Source of the DNA: Leuctra nigra
Lineage: Eukaryota; Arthropoda; Insecta; Plecoptera; Leuctridae
DNA: 64,000 nucleotides
Assembly (NCBI GenBank): GCA_934045905.1
Contig: OW203762.1
Location: forward strand, 20,306,345-20,370,344
Direction of reading: 5' to 3'
This document shows, one piece after another, positions 13,701 to 25,466 of this stretch. The position numbers and the translations under genes were made by a program. The stretch's first letter is position 1. The number at the start of each line of letters is the position of its first letter. The notes below the pieces were generated by a model. The model saw only the letters and a program-made list of their open reading frames with translations, ran no database searches and was not told the origin of the DNA.

Positions 13701-16700
13701 TACAGATTACAGAGTATGTAATTAAATTGCTAAATTTGGCGCACTCAATTATTGGTGGAGGGGCCGGATTTCAATTGCTAGAGCTCATTTTTGTAGAGAT
13801 GGCAGATTGCAGAGCAAAAGCAGTTAGGGGCTACCATTATAAATAGTCATTTTTAATAATTGACGTTCAATGAAGTGAAGTGTCAACTAGAATATTTTAC
13901 AGAAATCAAGAAGCAGGCTACATTTAATATAATCTTAACCTAACCCCCCCCCCCCCCCCCCTCCCAACAAAGAAATATTAAACCCTCCTTCATAAAACCT
14001 TCATAAAAGACCAATTTAAAAGTGCATTCCAAAAGTTTTGGTAGTTTAAAAATCATACTAGAAAATAATAGATTATATGAAATCATGGATGAAATGTAGC
14101 CTAGACGTAAAATAGGTGAACTGTTATGAAATCCAAAAAAATATTATTTTCTCGTATGATGTTTATTATTCTACATGTTTCAGAATGGTTCAAACGCAAT
14201 TCACATTGGCCACCTTTGGTCAGACTTGCACTATTCTTCACTATTGTTCTTCACTATAACATCTAAATTGGTATCATCGGCCAGATGTAATATAATATGT
14301 AATACTTTATGAAATAAAAATGTAGGTATTACTTCCATAAAGTTTAACATTATCCAGTTTTCAAATTTCCAATTGTTAAAACAATCATTTTTTGTGAATT
14401 AAAAAAAATTAACTTTGCCGATACCAATTTTGCTTCATTGTGTCATTGACTCATGATCAATGTCCCATTTCTGCCACCATTGTGAAATTCACGTATTTTC
14501 ATGATATTAACAAATCTCATCTATCTTTTCTTCGTGGCACACTTTTTATTTTATAAAAACTTTGATTTCGATTCTAGCATACAAATTTGAGTGACATTGT
14601 ATTTATGTATAAGTATTCAATTGATGGGACAACAATGGCAATAAAAAAAATTAGTACGGCGTTCCGCCGCTAGAAGTGGAGGGAGCAGCACTCGCCACCT
14701 TGCTCGATTATTGACCTCGCATGACCTCGCCGCTGTCATCCTTGGTCCTCCTTCCTTTGCTGTCATTGTCATCCCCCACCTTGGTCATCACCAAAGACTC
14801 ACCCCACATCACTTTCGTGAAGAAGATTTATTATCAATATTCAATCTTCAACCGCGCATTACCGCCATGTGTGTTTGTTTTTTGTATAATTTTCTCCCCT
14901 CCACTAATCTGCATCAAATTTTGCTATACTCAGAGTTGGGTAATAACTTAACGAAAGTAACTATAGTTACTTTTGGGGTAACTTTTGGGGTACCTAACTA
15001 GTAACTTTTCATCCTCAGTAACTTTGTTAATAATAATAATAATCTTTAATCCTTTTTTTTCCAAATTACAGTGGGTTAGGGAGGTAAAATACAAGGGCCT
15101 AATTAATGAAACCGGCTGGCCGGGCCTGACGTTTCTTCTGTATTCTCTTCATCTTCATCATCTTCTTCTCCATCTTCAACTTCTTCTCCTCCTTCCTCCT
15201 CAACTTTTTCTACAAGTTTTCTCCATATGTCCACGTCTTCCCACTACTTTTCATCTCTGATCTTCATCCACGACTCCCCTCTCTCTTCCACAGCCGCCAC
15301 CACTCCATTCATCCACTTTGTTCTTGGTCTTCCTCTCTTTCTTTTCCCATCAATTGCTGCTCGCTCTGCCTCCCTCCTTGGAATTCTTTCCGGTGCCATT
15401 CCTTTCCATCGTCTATACCACCTCAACCTCTCTTTTCCCAATTTGAAACCTAGAGCCTCCACTCCCAGATCTTTCCTTATCTTTGTACTTCTTACCTTGT
15501 CAAGTTTTGTCAATCCTGCTAAACTTCTTAAAAACTTCATCTCTGTTATAACAAGTTATAACAGTTTAACTTGTATAACAAGTTAAAATTTTAGAGAAAG
15601 TTTTTACTTAATTTTCGTTACTTTTAACTTTTGGGTGAAATATTAATTTGACAAATAATATTTTGGTGGAATTTTACAGTCTTCAAACTCCCTTTATCTA
15701 TCTCTTGAGAGAAAATCCAAATCCAAGTTTTATTTTATTTTGTATTTAGGTTCAATATATCAGACGTATAATATTGAAAAGTTGAAAAGTAACTCTTTAA
15801 TCTTGATTACATCTATAATTCATCTTCACGATCTTCACGATCTTCACGCAAAAAATGTCACTTTTTTACCCCCCCCCCTTGTCAAAAGTTGTAACACTTT
15901 TTACAACCCCCCACCCCCCCCCCCAAAAAAAATTATGTCACAGCTGCAGACCCAAAAAGTCCCCCCCTCCAAAAAAAACACAATTAATGCATATTTTTTC
16001 TATAGTTATTGATTTATTGCTAAGAAAAAATAATTGAAAGGAAGGATGAGAAAACACAAAACTTTTTATTGATTTATTGCAAAATATTACATTCAAAGAA
16101 TGAAAAAAGAATGAAAAATTTAAAAAATTTCGGGGGAACACAGCCTTTGTTCTATTATTATTCCTTGATAACACAAATTTACTGGAATAAAATTTCATGG
16201 AACATTCAATCCTGTTGTTAACAAGTGTTTTATTTCAGGTATGTACTACGGAGTGAGCATCTGTTTGGTGACATTTGCCTCGGGTCTGTCGGTGGTCACC
16301 CTCAACGTTTATCACCGCGGCGTGCGAGGCACGACACTACCTCGCGTCGTCAGAGTTCTCGTGCTCGACAAGCTGGCACGACTTGTCTTTCTCAAGTTCG
16401 AGACCAGAGATAAACACATCAGCAATGCATCTGTACATCACGTGAGTAGTAGTCCAATGGTGTGACGTTAATTATATGCAATCCTCCATCACTCACTTAC
16501 ATCTTTTTACGAGGGTGTCAAGTATGGATTTATTTATAATTTATATAATGAAACCCATCTCTTTGAAAAATCTTATAAACATTTAGAAAATGGAAATTAA
16601 TTTGTTTAATTAGATAGGTAGTTAGGAAAATTGTTAATATCTTTTATTATCAAAATTTAACAATGTTTAAAAAATTGAAGCTATAGGTCACTATGGTAGG

Positions 16701-18702
16701 TATACTCTTGTGGCAGTTTCTCTTTATTTTTGTGTTTTTCTATGCACTGCTCAGGACCCTTCCGATCTGAAATTTTGTACAACTCTAATGTCATATAAGC
16801 GGTTGTATAGTTTTTGAATGAGATCCTGTCATTGGTAGAAAATTAAAAATGAGACCGTTTGACCGATAACTTAAAATTTTGCAGGTTCATTTGGACCAAT
16901 ATTTTAGGTGATTTTGATAATTTTATTTTAAAAATTCCAAAGACATTATCACTTTTTCTTTTATGCATTTCATTTCAGCTCTTTCCAAAATCCAAAGTCT
17001 CTAGCAGAAACAAACTTGGCAATGTATTAATTAGCATGCAATAAGAAGGCCTACTTAACAACGGAGAACACGGAGCGCTTTCCTAGTATGTACCTAGGGG
17101 TACAACAGACTCCTGTAGATTGAAGATGTGTAGATTTTGTAAACTAGTTTAAGAGAGTGAGTGTTTGCAGGATGTGAATCCACGAACAGGAATCCGTCTC
17201 GACTGCCCGCGGCCGCCCGATGGAGATCACACAGATCCGCTCCAGATGTCCCCCCGCTTCCTTCCACGCAGCAGCAGAACTGACTCAAATCCAGTGAACA
17301 TAGGTAAATATTGGCCAATAGCTTAAAATATCTTTATAAGTTAAGAGGACTGGGTAAGCAAACGGGATGCATGGTTCGTCAAAAGGTTTTTTTGAAATTT
17401 CTCTTCACGTTAACAGAATTTTAAAAAAATCAGATAGTAACGAGTGACGACCTATTACATTACATTATATGGGTATTAAGACCCATAGACTAAATAATGC
17501 CGTAAACTGCAGTACTTTAGATTATTTTACCATAAATATTGTATTAAACACTTTGAGGCCGTACCATAGGTCATAATGTACTCCACTGTGGTGCAATATT
17601 TATGCATTTCACCAAGATTCCAAACCCGGGTTAGAGGCGGTAAACCTGGTTTAAAGGCTCCTAAACCAGGTTTACCACCTCTAACCCGGGTTTAGAATCT
17701 TGGTGAAATGCAGCCTAAGTCTATTAAGCTGTAATGGGTCGTTCCTATCCGATTTTTTTAAATTATGTTAGCGTGAAGAGAAATTTCAAAAACATTTTGA
17801 CAAACCATGCATTTCCTGTTTGCTGATCCAGGCCTCTTAATTCCACAACATTAGTCTCAGAAAAAAAAGATTCCATTAAGAAAGCAAGTTCACACCATCT
17901 TTAATTGAATAACTACAATAGGTATGTTGATGTTGCCCAGTATGCTTTCATACCAAAGTCCTTTTTTGATTGCTTGCTACATAGATTCAGCTACATTATA
18001 CTAAGCACTTTTTATTTAGTTTTATGAATAAAATAAATAAAGGAATGAACATAACTGAATAACTGAATATGACAAGTTCAACAAAGCCAAAAAGAATGTA
18101 GTATACCACACGCTACACTAATCTAGATACCTAGTACCTATATTTTTTGCTTTAAAAATTAAATAGGTAGGTATGTACCTACAGTTTGTTCAAATCTTCT
18201 GTACAATGATTATGGTGGTGAAGATGGCAACGAAAATGATGTACTACGCTAGCACCAACACAACAAAATGAAAATCAGCTAGAACTAGGTGGTACATTCA
18301 AGTTAGCGGATTTTTTTTGGAGAGTTTAGGTTGGCTAAGTGTGAATTCAGATGGAAGGTCTGGATGGTGCTGCTTATTTACACCCTAACGGCGTTGTAAG
18401 CGTAAATTGAACAGCCTATATATGATCTAAATTTTTCATCTATAATAAATAATAATATTTTTCTTTGTTTCCTCAACCTAACAGACACATTTGAAGGACA
18501 GTTTCTTCGAGTGCTAAAGAAAGTGAACCGCACAATCGAACGAAACGAGGAACGACTAGCCGAGCAAGAACGTCGCGAGTTGACCGAAATCGAGTGGAAA
18601 CAAGTTGCTATCGTCTGCGATCGCTTCCTTCTCTGCGCGTTCCTACTGACTACGATCATCACGACAACGGTCATCTTGTGCGGATCGCCGTACGGTCCAT
18701 GA
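1730..18702 (+). CDS. Nicotinic acetylcholine receptor alpha subunit, alpha7-type (3' part, seven exons)
   Basis: Subunit of an acetylcholine-gated cation channel in the neuronal plasma membrane. Exons inferred from homology and GT-AG sites: 1730-1884, 8396-8579, 12042-12258, 13348-13482, 16239-16441, 17171-17303 and 18485-18702; phases agree at all joins, giving about 415 residues. Visible hallmarks: loop-A motif WRPDSILYN; the Cys loop with 13 residues between cysteines (CDINVEYFPFDVQSC); vicinal cysteines in YYSCCPEPYPD, which mark an alpha subunit; and TM1 to TM4. TM2 keeps glutamate at -1', leucine at 9', valine at 13' and glutamate at 20', as expected for a cation-selective alpha7-like pore. 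The TM3-TM4 loop is short, and the protein ends a few residues after TM4 (CGSPYGP). Polyadenylation signals lie at 19168 and 19287. The 5' exons are outside the window. Which insect subunit number it is cannot be settled here; it is divergent from typical alpha5-alpha7 proteins. Confidence 0.9.
3084..3672. repeat. Two-copy tandem duplication, 298-bp period
   Basis: The unit beginning GTAATATTGATTGTGCAGAC at 3084 recurs at 3382 with only a few differences over its length (for example AGCGTAGCG versus AGGGTAGCG). The near-identity suggests a recent duplication. It lies within an nAChR intron and shows no splice or coding signal. Confidence 0.85.
4518..4946. mobile_element. Two inverted copies of a ~155-bp MITE
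   Basis: The left copy (about 4518-4673) and right copy (about 4795-4946) are inverted relative to each other. The outer ends are TAAGGGCCGGTCTTTCAATA and its complement, and each copy's inner end carries a related end (TATTGAAAGACTGGCCCT). A degraded third piece, sharing TTTTCAATACTCTGTTAAG and TTGCCATGGCAAC-type internal sequence, lies at about 4390-4490. This fits a non-autonomous DNA transposon that inserted repeatedly; no target duplication was fixed. Confidence 0.65.
7247..8464 (+). repeat. Eleven-copy 111-bp array spanning an intron-exon junction of the nAChR gene
   Basis: Each unit holds about 40 nt of intron end (GTAACTCATGACATCTTGTG onward, ending in TTCAG) and about 71 nt of exon start (CGCCGACTCCCAGTACAACT onward). 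The first exonic bases fall at 7286, 7397, 7508, 7619, 7730, 7841, 7952, 8064, 8175, 8286 and 8396. Only the last copy continues into a full exon (GTCTGGCTGAGTCACGGC onward). The ten upstream copies are near-identical, differing at a few positions (CTC/CCC/TTC, TAC/AAC, CGG/CAG). Read from any decoy acceptor, the frame meets TGA in AACTCATGA before the unit ends. Confidence 0.95.
8580..12041 (+). other. nAChR intron, no gene seen
   Basis: This sequence between the Cys-loop exon and the exon carrying the vicinal cysteines contains a 207-bp tandem duplication and otherwise AT-rich DNA. A 141-codon antisense reading frame near 11030-11455 has no recognisable domain and was not called. Confidence 0.6.
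9681..10090. repeat. Two-copy tandem duplication, ~207-bp period
   Basis: The unit starting CGTTTTACAAATGGTGGCAG at 9681 recurs at 9888 (ATGGTGACAG). Both copies continue through AGTGGGATTTTAGTATTTTC to a CGTGTACGTGCAATCA-like end. Several indels show it is older than the 298-bp duplication. It lies within an nAChR intron. Confidence 0.8.
12259..13347 (+). other. nAChR intron between TM1 exon and TM2 exon
   Basis: The GTGAGT donor at 12259 and the TTTGCAG acceptor ending at 13347 define this intron. It is AT-rich, and I see no coding, RNA or repeat feature in it. Confidence 0.75.
13944..13961. repeat. Homopolymer C run
   Basis: Eighteen consecutive C residues, followed by TCCC, lie in an nAChR intron. 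The length is likely variable and may be imprecise in the assembly. Confidence 0.9.
15124..15540 (-). mobile_element. C-terminal tail fragment of a non-LTR retrotransposon, antisense in intron
   Basis: The minus strand encodes a basic peptide beginning MKFLRSLAGLTKLDKVRS, followed by RLRWYRRWKGMAPERIPRRE and a GRPRTKW segment. This pattern (MxFLRxxxGxTxxDKxR ... RLRW ... RIPR ... GRPRxxW) is the familiar C-terminal end of insect non-LTR polyproteins. No reverse transcriptase core remains, so this is a dead fragment. A related fragment lies at about 42196-42720 on the plus strand. Confidence 0.75.
17341..17840. mobile_element. 500-bp foldback element in the last nAChR intron
   Basis: The outer arms (about 17341-17450 and 17735-17840) are inverted copies sharing TTAAGAGG, GAAATTTCTCTTCACG and ATGCATGGTT. 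The centre is a very strong hairpin (17603-17711) built on CACCAAGATTC and AAACCCGGGTTAGAGG with their complements. This is typical of a foldback or MITE. It sits between the exons ending at 17303 and starting at 18485. No coding capacity. Confidence 0.75.
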
Positions 18703-19354
18703 TGTTTCACGTTTTCCTGCTAATTGCGGCAGGACTGCACCGCGATACGAGGTTTACTTTTCACAACGAGGGTTCGAGCTGAAGTCGATACAATAAGTAG
18801 CGGCGAGCATCTGCCAAGTCATTGTGTGCAAAAGTACGGTGAAGCATATTAGGGGAAAGCAAGTCTTTCAACGTATACTGCCCTGAAGATCCTCACTCTT
18901 GTCATGTTACCTACCTACTTAAATTCGAGCACTGGCCAAATTGTATTCTTAGATGAAAATGAAGTATACAGTATTCGATTTACATACACTTTATCAATTT
19001 GATGTTGGTTGTTACTTGTTACATAAAATATCATATTTAGTACCTATATTTTATGTACTATACATTATTCTTAATCTTAATTGAGGCCATGATAAAGAAA
19101 GTTGAATGAAAGGTATCTATTGCAAAAATGTTTTAATGGATTGGTGTAATTTGTTTTTATTAATGTTAATAAAGTAATGTACCTACCAAGTGTAAGTACA
19201 ATATAAAAATAGATTTCATATAGATAATTATTTAAAACACTGACCTAATCCTGTGCCCATATATTTATATAATACTGTGATGATGCAATAAATAAGTAAG
19301 AGTGAAGCTGTCAAGTGAAGAGAATGTTTAAGTAAACAATATCAATACTCTGCA
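18703..19354. other. Convergent 3' untranslated region between nAChR and CALML4-type genes
   Basis: The nAChR stop (TGA 18700-18702) and the CALML4-type stop (19355-19357 on the other strand) face each other across about 650 bp. Plus-strand AATAAA occurs at 19168-19173 and 19287-19292. A minus-strand AATAAA is read from TTTATT near 19155. No further gene seen. Confidence 0.7.
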
Positions 19355-19968
19355 TTAATAGTAATCAGGCACTGGTGCACAAGCAATCTTCACAAAATCT
19401 TGGTATTGAACTTGTCCATTTGGTGTCACGTTGGCTTCACGGAATATTTGTTCCACTGCCAAAAAAAATATGCTTTAAATTCAGAATGAAAAATTTGATT
19501 AGTACCTATAAAAAGTAACACTTTCATCTCTTACCTTCTTTGTTACTCAAATGTTCACCCCAGTTTAGCAACATATGACGCAAATGTCGAGCAGGTATTG
19601 TGCCACGCTTACTGGCGTCTCCGGCCTTAAACGCATCGACGACCTCTTTTGGTAGGTCCTCTGCCTGGCTGTGTACATGCATCACCTCCAAGAAATCAGC
19701 AAAAGACATTTTTCCACCTTTATCTTTGAGATACTTCTTCAGTTCATGAATAGTAGGACTCATTCCAAGTGACCTCATAATTATAGTTAATTCATCCAAT
19801 GTTGAAATTTGACCAGATCGAGCAAACAGGTAGAAACATTCACGAAACTCATCAATATCCTGTTCACGAAAATAGCGAGCCTGTAAAAGAGAGATGTTCT
19901 ATTAATGTTCCACTCTAAATTAATAAGCACATTTAATTTTCTTTAATATTTGTATTCTTATTTACCAT
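19355..19968 (-). CDS. CALML4: Calmodulin-like protein 4 (EF-hand protein)
   Basis: Small EF-hand-fold protein of 149 residues. Exons on the minus strand: 19968-19966 (ATG only), 19880-19535 and 19455-19355; these total 450 nt in phase. The protein starts MARYFREQDIDEFRECF and ends QDFVKIACAPVPDYY. It matches the CALML4 pattern of an RxFxxQDIDEFxECF start, GxxPTxxEL and a C-terminal DYY-like end. The calcium-binding loops are mostly degenerate: the acidic residues at loop positions 1, 3 and 5 are missing from most of them, as is known for this family. The protein may therefore act as a light-chain-like partner rather than a calcium sensor; vertebrate CALML4 is a myosin light chain of brush borders. 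The first intron starts immediately after the ATG (ATG|GTAAAT), the intron position classic for calmodulin genes. It is head-to-head with the PRADC1-type gene. Confidence 0.88.
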
Positions 19969-20329
19969 TATAACAACTTTCCAAATCCTGTAAATGTACT
20001 TATCTACCACAGATCTGACAGTGACAGCTGATTTATAGCCTGTTGATACGTGGCTGTCGTCACGCCCAACTTAACCCAAGTACCAACTTAACAATCAAAA
20101 TAATTTGCACCGCCTTCTTGAATTTTCTTGAATGACCTCCACTTTATTTGACAGCTCGCTCACAGCAGAGAGAGCAAAACGTCATCTCATGCGTGTGATA
20201 AGAGGTTATTATTATCTGGGAAAGCTGTGAAACATGCGAAATCGTTTCGTTAGATTCGATGTTATATTTATTAAATAATAAAATTTGTCTATTTTTATGG
20301 TTGATCTGAAATCTCTTCAATGACTGACA
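19969..20329. promoter_or_regulatory. Shared bidirectional promoter region (361 bp)
   Basis: The start codons of the CALML4-type gene (minus, 19968) and PRADC1-type gene (plus, 20330) are 361 bp apart and diverge. Both 5' untranslated regions and both core promoters must lie here unless further upstream exons exist. No clear TATA box was identified on either strand. Confidence 0.55.
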
Positions 20330-23300
20330 ATGATCAATTTCGGGCTGTCAAACCGCATACGCAACCTTGCTTATTTCAAAAGTCGAGAAAGTGTTGTCCT
20401 TATAATAATAGGCCTTCTCATTAGTTATGCAGGATCAGTAATAGCTGGTGGTAAGTTTTCTGAAAAATTACCCACATACTACTTATCTCACTCCCTTAGT
20501 AGGAGTCAAAGATTTACGTAGGTACCTATCTACCGACAATTCTCTTGCAAATAACGACAACACGAACTTTCAATAGGTAGTACCTACGGCTCTCTAGGTA
20601 GTACCAGGTATAAGAAGTTTAACATTCGGGGAGAAATTATGATGCTGTGGACAGTGTTGTATATGATAACAGGCTCTTTCATACATACGTTGCTGTGTAA
20701 GGTGACCATATTCGAGAGGAGTCAAACCGGGACAAAGTTTCTGAGTGATACAAAGGGGGGTCTGGGGGGCTTGCCCCCCAGAAAAATGCCGCGCAGCGAA
20801 TTTTTTGAAATGCATCACTCAATTATGGCTTAAAATCACTTTAAAAGTATAGTTATTTTCAGGAAAGTAGGTAAACTAACGTGAAAAAATCTAGATCTTG
20901 TGGTTGGATGATGGAGTTTTTATGTGGTCATTGATGTCCGACCTACCGCCGTGAGCTATTGACAGTATTGTCTCGCAGACCATGCACTTTATTTCGTGGT
21001 CATTATCAGTTTTTACCTTTTTCATAAACACAAACTCTTTCTTTAAGTCTTCGTTAAATTTGCACTTCCTCCGAGGAGCCATAAGTAAAAGTTCTAACAA
21101 GTAACAATAATATCACAGACAGATGAATGAACACAAACCGGCTAAACCAACTTAACACACGCCATCTTAACTTTCAACGAAATCGAAATCCGTGCGCATC
21201 TTCTTTTACGCATCTTAGATGTGACCGCTGTAGACAAAAGTTCCATCTAGCGCCGTTAGAGTGAACTACCGGGCGGGACATTTTAAGCGGCAATTTCAAA
21301 ACCGGGACAAATGAGCCGTTTCGCAAAGGTTCTCGGGACACCGGGACAAGAGCATTAAAAACGGTACTGTACCGGTAAAACCGGTACGTATGGTCACCTT
21401 AGTTGCTGTGACTTAAATTGAAGTCGACACAAATTGAACACAAATTCAGCAATGCGATCTGGAATTGACAAATCGCACAGAAGAATAATACTTGATTGAT
21501 CACGATCGAGACAATTATCATTTGCCATGAGAGTAGTTCGTTAATGCTGATGGGTTTCATTACATCCTAGATGCTGGACTGACTAAGATTATTACACCAG
21601 ACCTCTATTACTCTGACTGATTCGAATCGACAACCACCTGTTTGCGTAAAAGGGAACTTTCCTGCCTTGAACTATCGTCGAGATCAGTAAACCCTGATTC
21701 ATAATTGAAATAGTTTCAATGGTATCATCGATATTAGCTCTGTTTTCAATTTTCATCGATGTTAAAAGCTGTACGTTTATACCATCATCATAACTTTATA
21801 AAGACGTGCTCAATCTGATAATGTATACCACATATTTAAAATACGACCACATAAGGAGCATATTTTTGTAGGTGTACTGTGTTAGGACTCCCTGCAATCT
21901 GCTAAAATATAAGACAGTTTCAGCCGTTTCCATCACTGCGAAAAATTTGACCTTGATCCATTGACCATTACATTCGGGATGATTCGGGCATGAGACAACT
22001 TTGCCGTACTATATCGAGGACAGAGTTTTGAATCCCGAACAAAATGCATTTGTAAATGGTAGTAGCAAATCAAACTAGCCAGACATTTTTTTAAATATAT
22101 GCCTTAGGTAGATTCAACTGAAAACTGTCCGATACAAAGTTTATTATGATTATTTTATTGTACGTACCTACACTTTTATTTCAACAAAGATATTATTTTT
22201 CACAGCAAACAATCTCCACACATATGATGGCATTTCAAATGGAGAACTGATTGGATCAGATATTTTCTTTGAAATCATTGAACCTGAAGAACTTAGCTAC
22301 ACTTACAGAGTTATCCCTGCTCAAAATTTTGGAGTGCCTTTTGTAAGTACATTTTGAAGAGATATGAAAATGTATTAATCACAAAAAATATAAATTAGTG
22401 TAATATTCAGAAAGATTATTTAAGAATGAATGATTGATTAATTTCAGAATGATACAATTTACATGCGAGGAATCCCGCTAGTTCCCGTGGATCCGCCCGA
22501 TGGCTGCGGATGGCCAAATAATGCCGAGAAGCTTCGAGGAAATGTAGCACTGATTGAGAGAGGGTAAGATTCTACACATGTAGTCAGGGTCGGCGTTATG
22601 GGAAATCGCGCCCCGGGCGTTCGCCCGCCCCTTGCGCCGGCCCGCATGTAGTCTCTAGGTGTTCGTTAGCAGTACAAATATGTTTTTGTAATTAATCCTG
22701 AAAAAGCAGAGAAATGCAAATTATTCTATTTACAATTAGATACAATTTCTTACTTCTTTCATGAAGAAATTGATGCACGACCACAACCATGAAATTAACC
22801 TTTTATTGTTCATTAACACAGGTCGTTTCTTGAACCAGGGTTTATTATAAGCTGATCGTTATCTCAGCTTGGGGTGTGGTGAGCTATCTATTATTAGCTT
22901 GGGTGTACCTATATTTAAATTTGCATATTTAAGTGCAATGGCACTGAAGTCGGTCTAGCTAAAGTTCGTTCACGATAAGAATTTCACTGACGTTTTAGTT
23001 GATCACGTCGTTCATTGGTCAGTCACTTGAACACTGCCCTGTCAATGGCAAGACTTTCTTCTTTGTATTATTGAAATTGTATAAATTATGTCAAATACAC
23101 TATTTTTATTATTAGAAAATATTAGAAAAATTCAATCAAATTGATTTATTTCCATCTACAGTCGTATTATACATAGTTTTGGATTATTCTATTGATATTT
23201 TCAAATGTAGGTATACAATTGTTCATTTGACTACAGTAGTATCTACACGGCCGCCATTACGGCTTGCAATTCTAATCGTGAATGAACTTTATTAGGTAAG

Positions 23301-24569
23301 AATTTTGAACTAATTTCATTAAAAGACAAGTAAAGGAACCTAAACCTTTATCGGGAGAAAGGAATAAACTTTTTGCATTTCTCATCAAATTCACTATGAA
23401 TTTCAATTATTGCTATTTGCGAAGCATTTAATTGAAATTAAAGGGCTAGATGGTACTTCCTGAAATTTGTTCTCTAAGAAGGCTACAAAGTGTATAGATA
23501 GTTATTAATTGTAGGATCTCTAATATTGGATATAGCTATTGTTAATTTAGGCATAACTAATTTGATTGTTTGTTATTGGTCTGACAGGGAGTGCTCGTTC
23601 ACGAGTAAAGCGGTAAGAGCGGAAGAAGCTGGTGCCCGAGCAGTGATTGTGACGGACTGTGATCTAGACTTTCAGAGCTTTTACGTTGAAATGACTGAAG
23701 ACGACACGCAGCGAGAGGTCAATATTCCCGTCGGATATTTATTAGGGAAAAATGGGTATGTTTATAAAAATTAAATTAAGTAGGTATAGGTACCTACAAA
23801 AATACTGAGTAGATAGTAGATATAATAAATTCTAGTCTTGTGTAGGTATACACTAGTGGTTAATTTGGGTGTGGACGAGGTCAGACGTGTCCCCTCACTC
23901 GTTTTTTCCAGGGTAGTGGACATCATCCACACAAATAAGTGACACAGGGCGTGCACCCACTTATTTGTGGGCTGTGCCACTTATTGTTGAATTTCTTGAA
24001 ATTGTGTACAAGTCGCATGAGAAAGGCACCAAATTCGTTTCTGAAAATCAACATTTTTCCGGGGCTATGCTCCCCGGACCCTTGTTAACTCCGAGCGTCC
24101 GCCCACTTATTATTTTACAAATTAACTACTGGTATACATGAACCGTAACCAATTACGCCATTACAACACGCCATTAGAAATTGTCTATTCCCATTATTGA
24201 CAATCAGATTCAGATTGCATTAATAGCTTGACTTGTAGTTATTTGTGTACGACACATTTTTGTTCATAATTGGATTTGATCGAGCGTCACTGGAAATTTT
24301 AAAATAGCTAATCAAACTTGTTTGTGATTTCTTGACTTATGTGCAAGTTGATAACCAAGTTTTATGTGGTGGATAGGCATATATTTCAGCATATAATCAG
24401 CATATAATCTGCATATAATCTGCATCACATACTGATATTTTGTTACAGCCATATGATTCGAAAAACCCTGAAGAAAATGCGGATTAACCATGCCATTATC
24501 AACATTCCGGTAAATCTAACATACGTGGAGACAAGAAAGATCAATCAGCCGCCGTGGGTCAACTGGTAA
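20330..24569 (+). CDS. PRADC1: Protease-associated domain-containing protein 1 (PRADC1/PAP21-type)
   Basis: Secretory-pathway protein consisting mainly of a PA domain; the family is a secreted glycoprotein of poorly defined role. Exons: 20330-20450, 22206-22342, 22448-22563, 23588-23755 and 24449-24569; total 663 nt, 220 residues, in phase. Residues about 22-40 form a hydrophobic signal or anchor segment (VVLIIIGLLISYAGSVIAG). The PA domain shows VIPAQNFGVPF, IPLVPVDPPDGCG, VALIERGECSFTSKA, GARAVIVTD, SFYVEMTEDDTQREVNIPV and LLGKNG. The C-terminus INIPVNLT...QPPWVNW matches the family ending PPWTFW closely. The N-terminal extension before the hydrophobic segment (about 21 residues) is longer than in the human protein, so it could be a type II anchor rather than a cleaved signal. 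Three hAT-type insertions lie in its introns. Confidence 0.92.
20698..21401. mobile_element. 704-bp hAT-like element with BED-finger coding remnant
   Basis: Terminal inverted repeats TAAGGTGACCATA and TATGGTCACCTTA are flanked by a direct repeat GTTGCTGTG (20689-20697 and 21402-21410). The minus strand at 20891-21100 encodes MAPRRKCKFNEDLKKEF, then KCMVCETILSIAHGGRSDI and NDHIK. This is a BED-type zinc-finger N-terminus (Cys-x2-Cys present) seen in transposase-derived insect proteins. No transposase catalytic region remains. It lies within the first intron of the PRADC1-type gene. The intact flanking repeat indicates a fairly young insertion. Confidence 0.85.
22586..22645. mobile_element. 60-bp miniature hAT-like insertion
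   Basis: The ends AGGGTCGGCG and CGCCGGCCCG-type inverted repeats are flanked by an 8-bp direct repeat ATGTAGTC (22578-22585 and 22646-22653). It begins 22 bp after the exon ending at 22563. It is the smallest transposon-like unit in the window and very GC-rich compared with its surroundings. Confidence 0.65.
23853..24130. mobile_element. 278-bp hAT-type MITE
   Basis: The left end AGTGGTTAATTTG and right end CAAATTAACTACT form inverted repeats. The 8-bp target duplication GGTATACA is exact on both sides (23845-23852 and 24131-24138). The internal sequence has no coding capacity. It lies within the last intron of the PRADC1-type gene. Confidence 0.85.
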
Positions 24570-25466
24570 TTACAGTTCAAAACGCGAGTGCCACCTAGTC
24601 ATTCAGCAAGCAATTGGGTTTTGTATTAATCATCTTTTTGAATTATTCACTTATGAATTATTCTGTAATTAGAGAATAAGTGTTGAATTAGTTTTAATTA
24701 TTTATATTTTCTACAATTGGTGATATAGAAAATATAGAACTAGAAATAGGTCATGTCATGTTACAACTTCAGGGATGATATGTTAATTAGATTGCATTTC
24801 ATTGACATTTTTATCTTCATCTTGTGAGTGTATTGAATTGGTATGTGAATTAAAAAGAATTGCATACAACACACATAAATGGTTTTCTTTTAGAACAGTG
24901 ATGACTAATGACTATGATAACTTTTACTTTAATGCATGCATGCCCAACACGAGAGTGAATTTCTATGCATATTATGAGTAATCATTATTGTCACTTTAAA
25001 CAAATATTATGGAATAGGTACACTTGGCCAAACAAAACTTGAACGTTCAATAAATCTGATAGGCTGATAAATGTAAGATCGCACCATCAGAAGTCAGTCT
25101 AAGCGATCTCATTGTCTCACTCTAGTAGGTGACCTCACATTTTAATGATAATAACAAGCTTTGATTGGTTATGGGACATGACCAGCAGTCATTCAAATTT
25201 GGTCAACGTTCAAGTTTTGTTTGTTGTACCTGTGGAATTAATTTTCCTACGCCAAGTGGAAAATTACAGTGAAAATAAAACGATATCAATTCTGGAGGAT
25301 ATTTGATAAATAATCTCATATGTTCATTTTTCATTTTTATTTATAAAAGAACATTTATAAATTGAACAAAAAAATTACATCCACATAAAAGGTATGAAAA
25401 GTTATATTTAAGATGTCAAGGTATTGAACTAATTTAATTAAGCGTCAAGTTCAAAATAGCTCTCAT

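Larger units (their letters stand above)
13483..16238 (+). other. nAChR intron between TM2 exon and TM3 exon
   Basis: The donor is GTAAGT at 13483 and the acceptor TTTCAG ends at 16238. The intron holds an 18-nt C run, an antisense LINE tail and C-rich and A-rich low-complexity sequence near 15865-15980. Confidence 0.75.
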
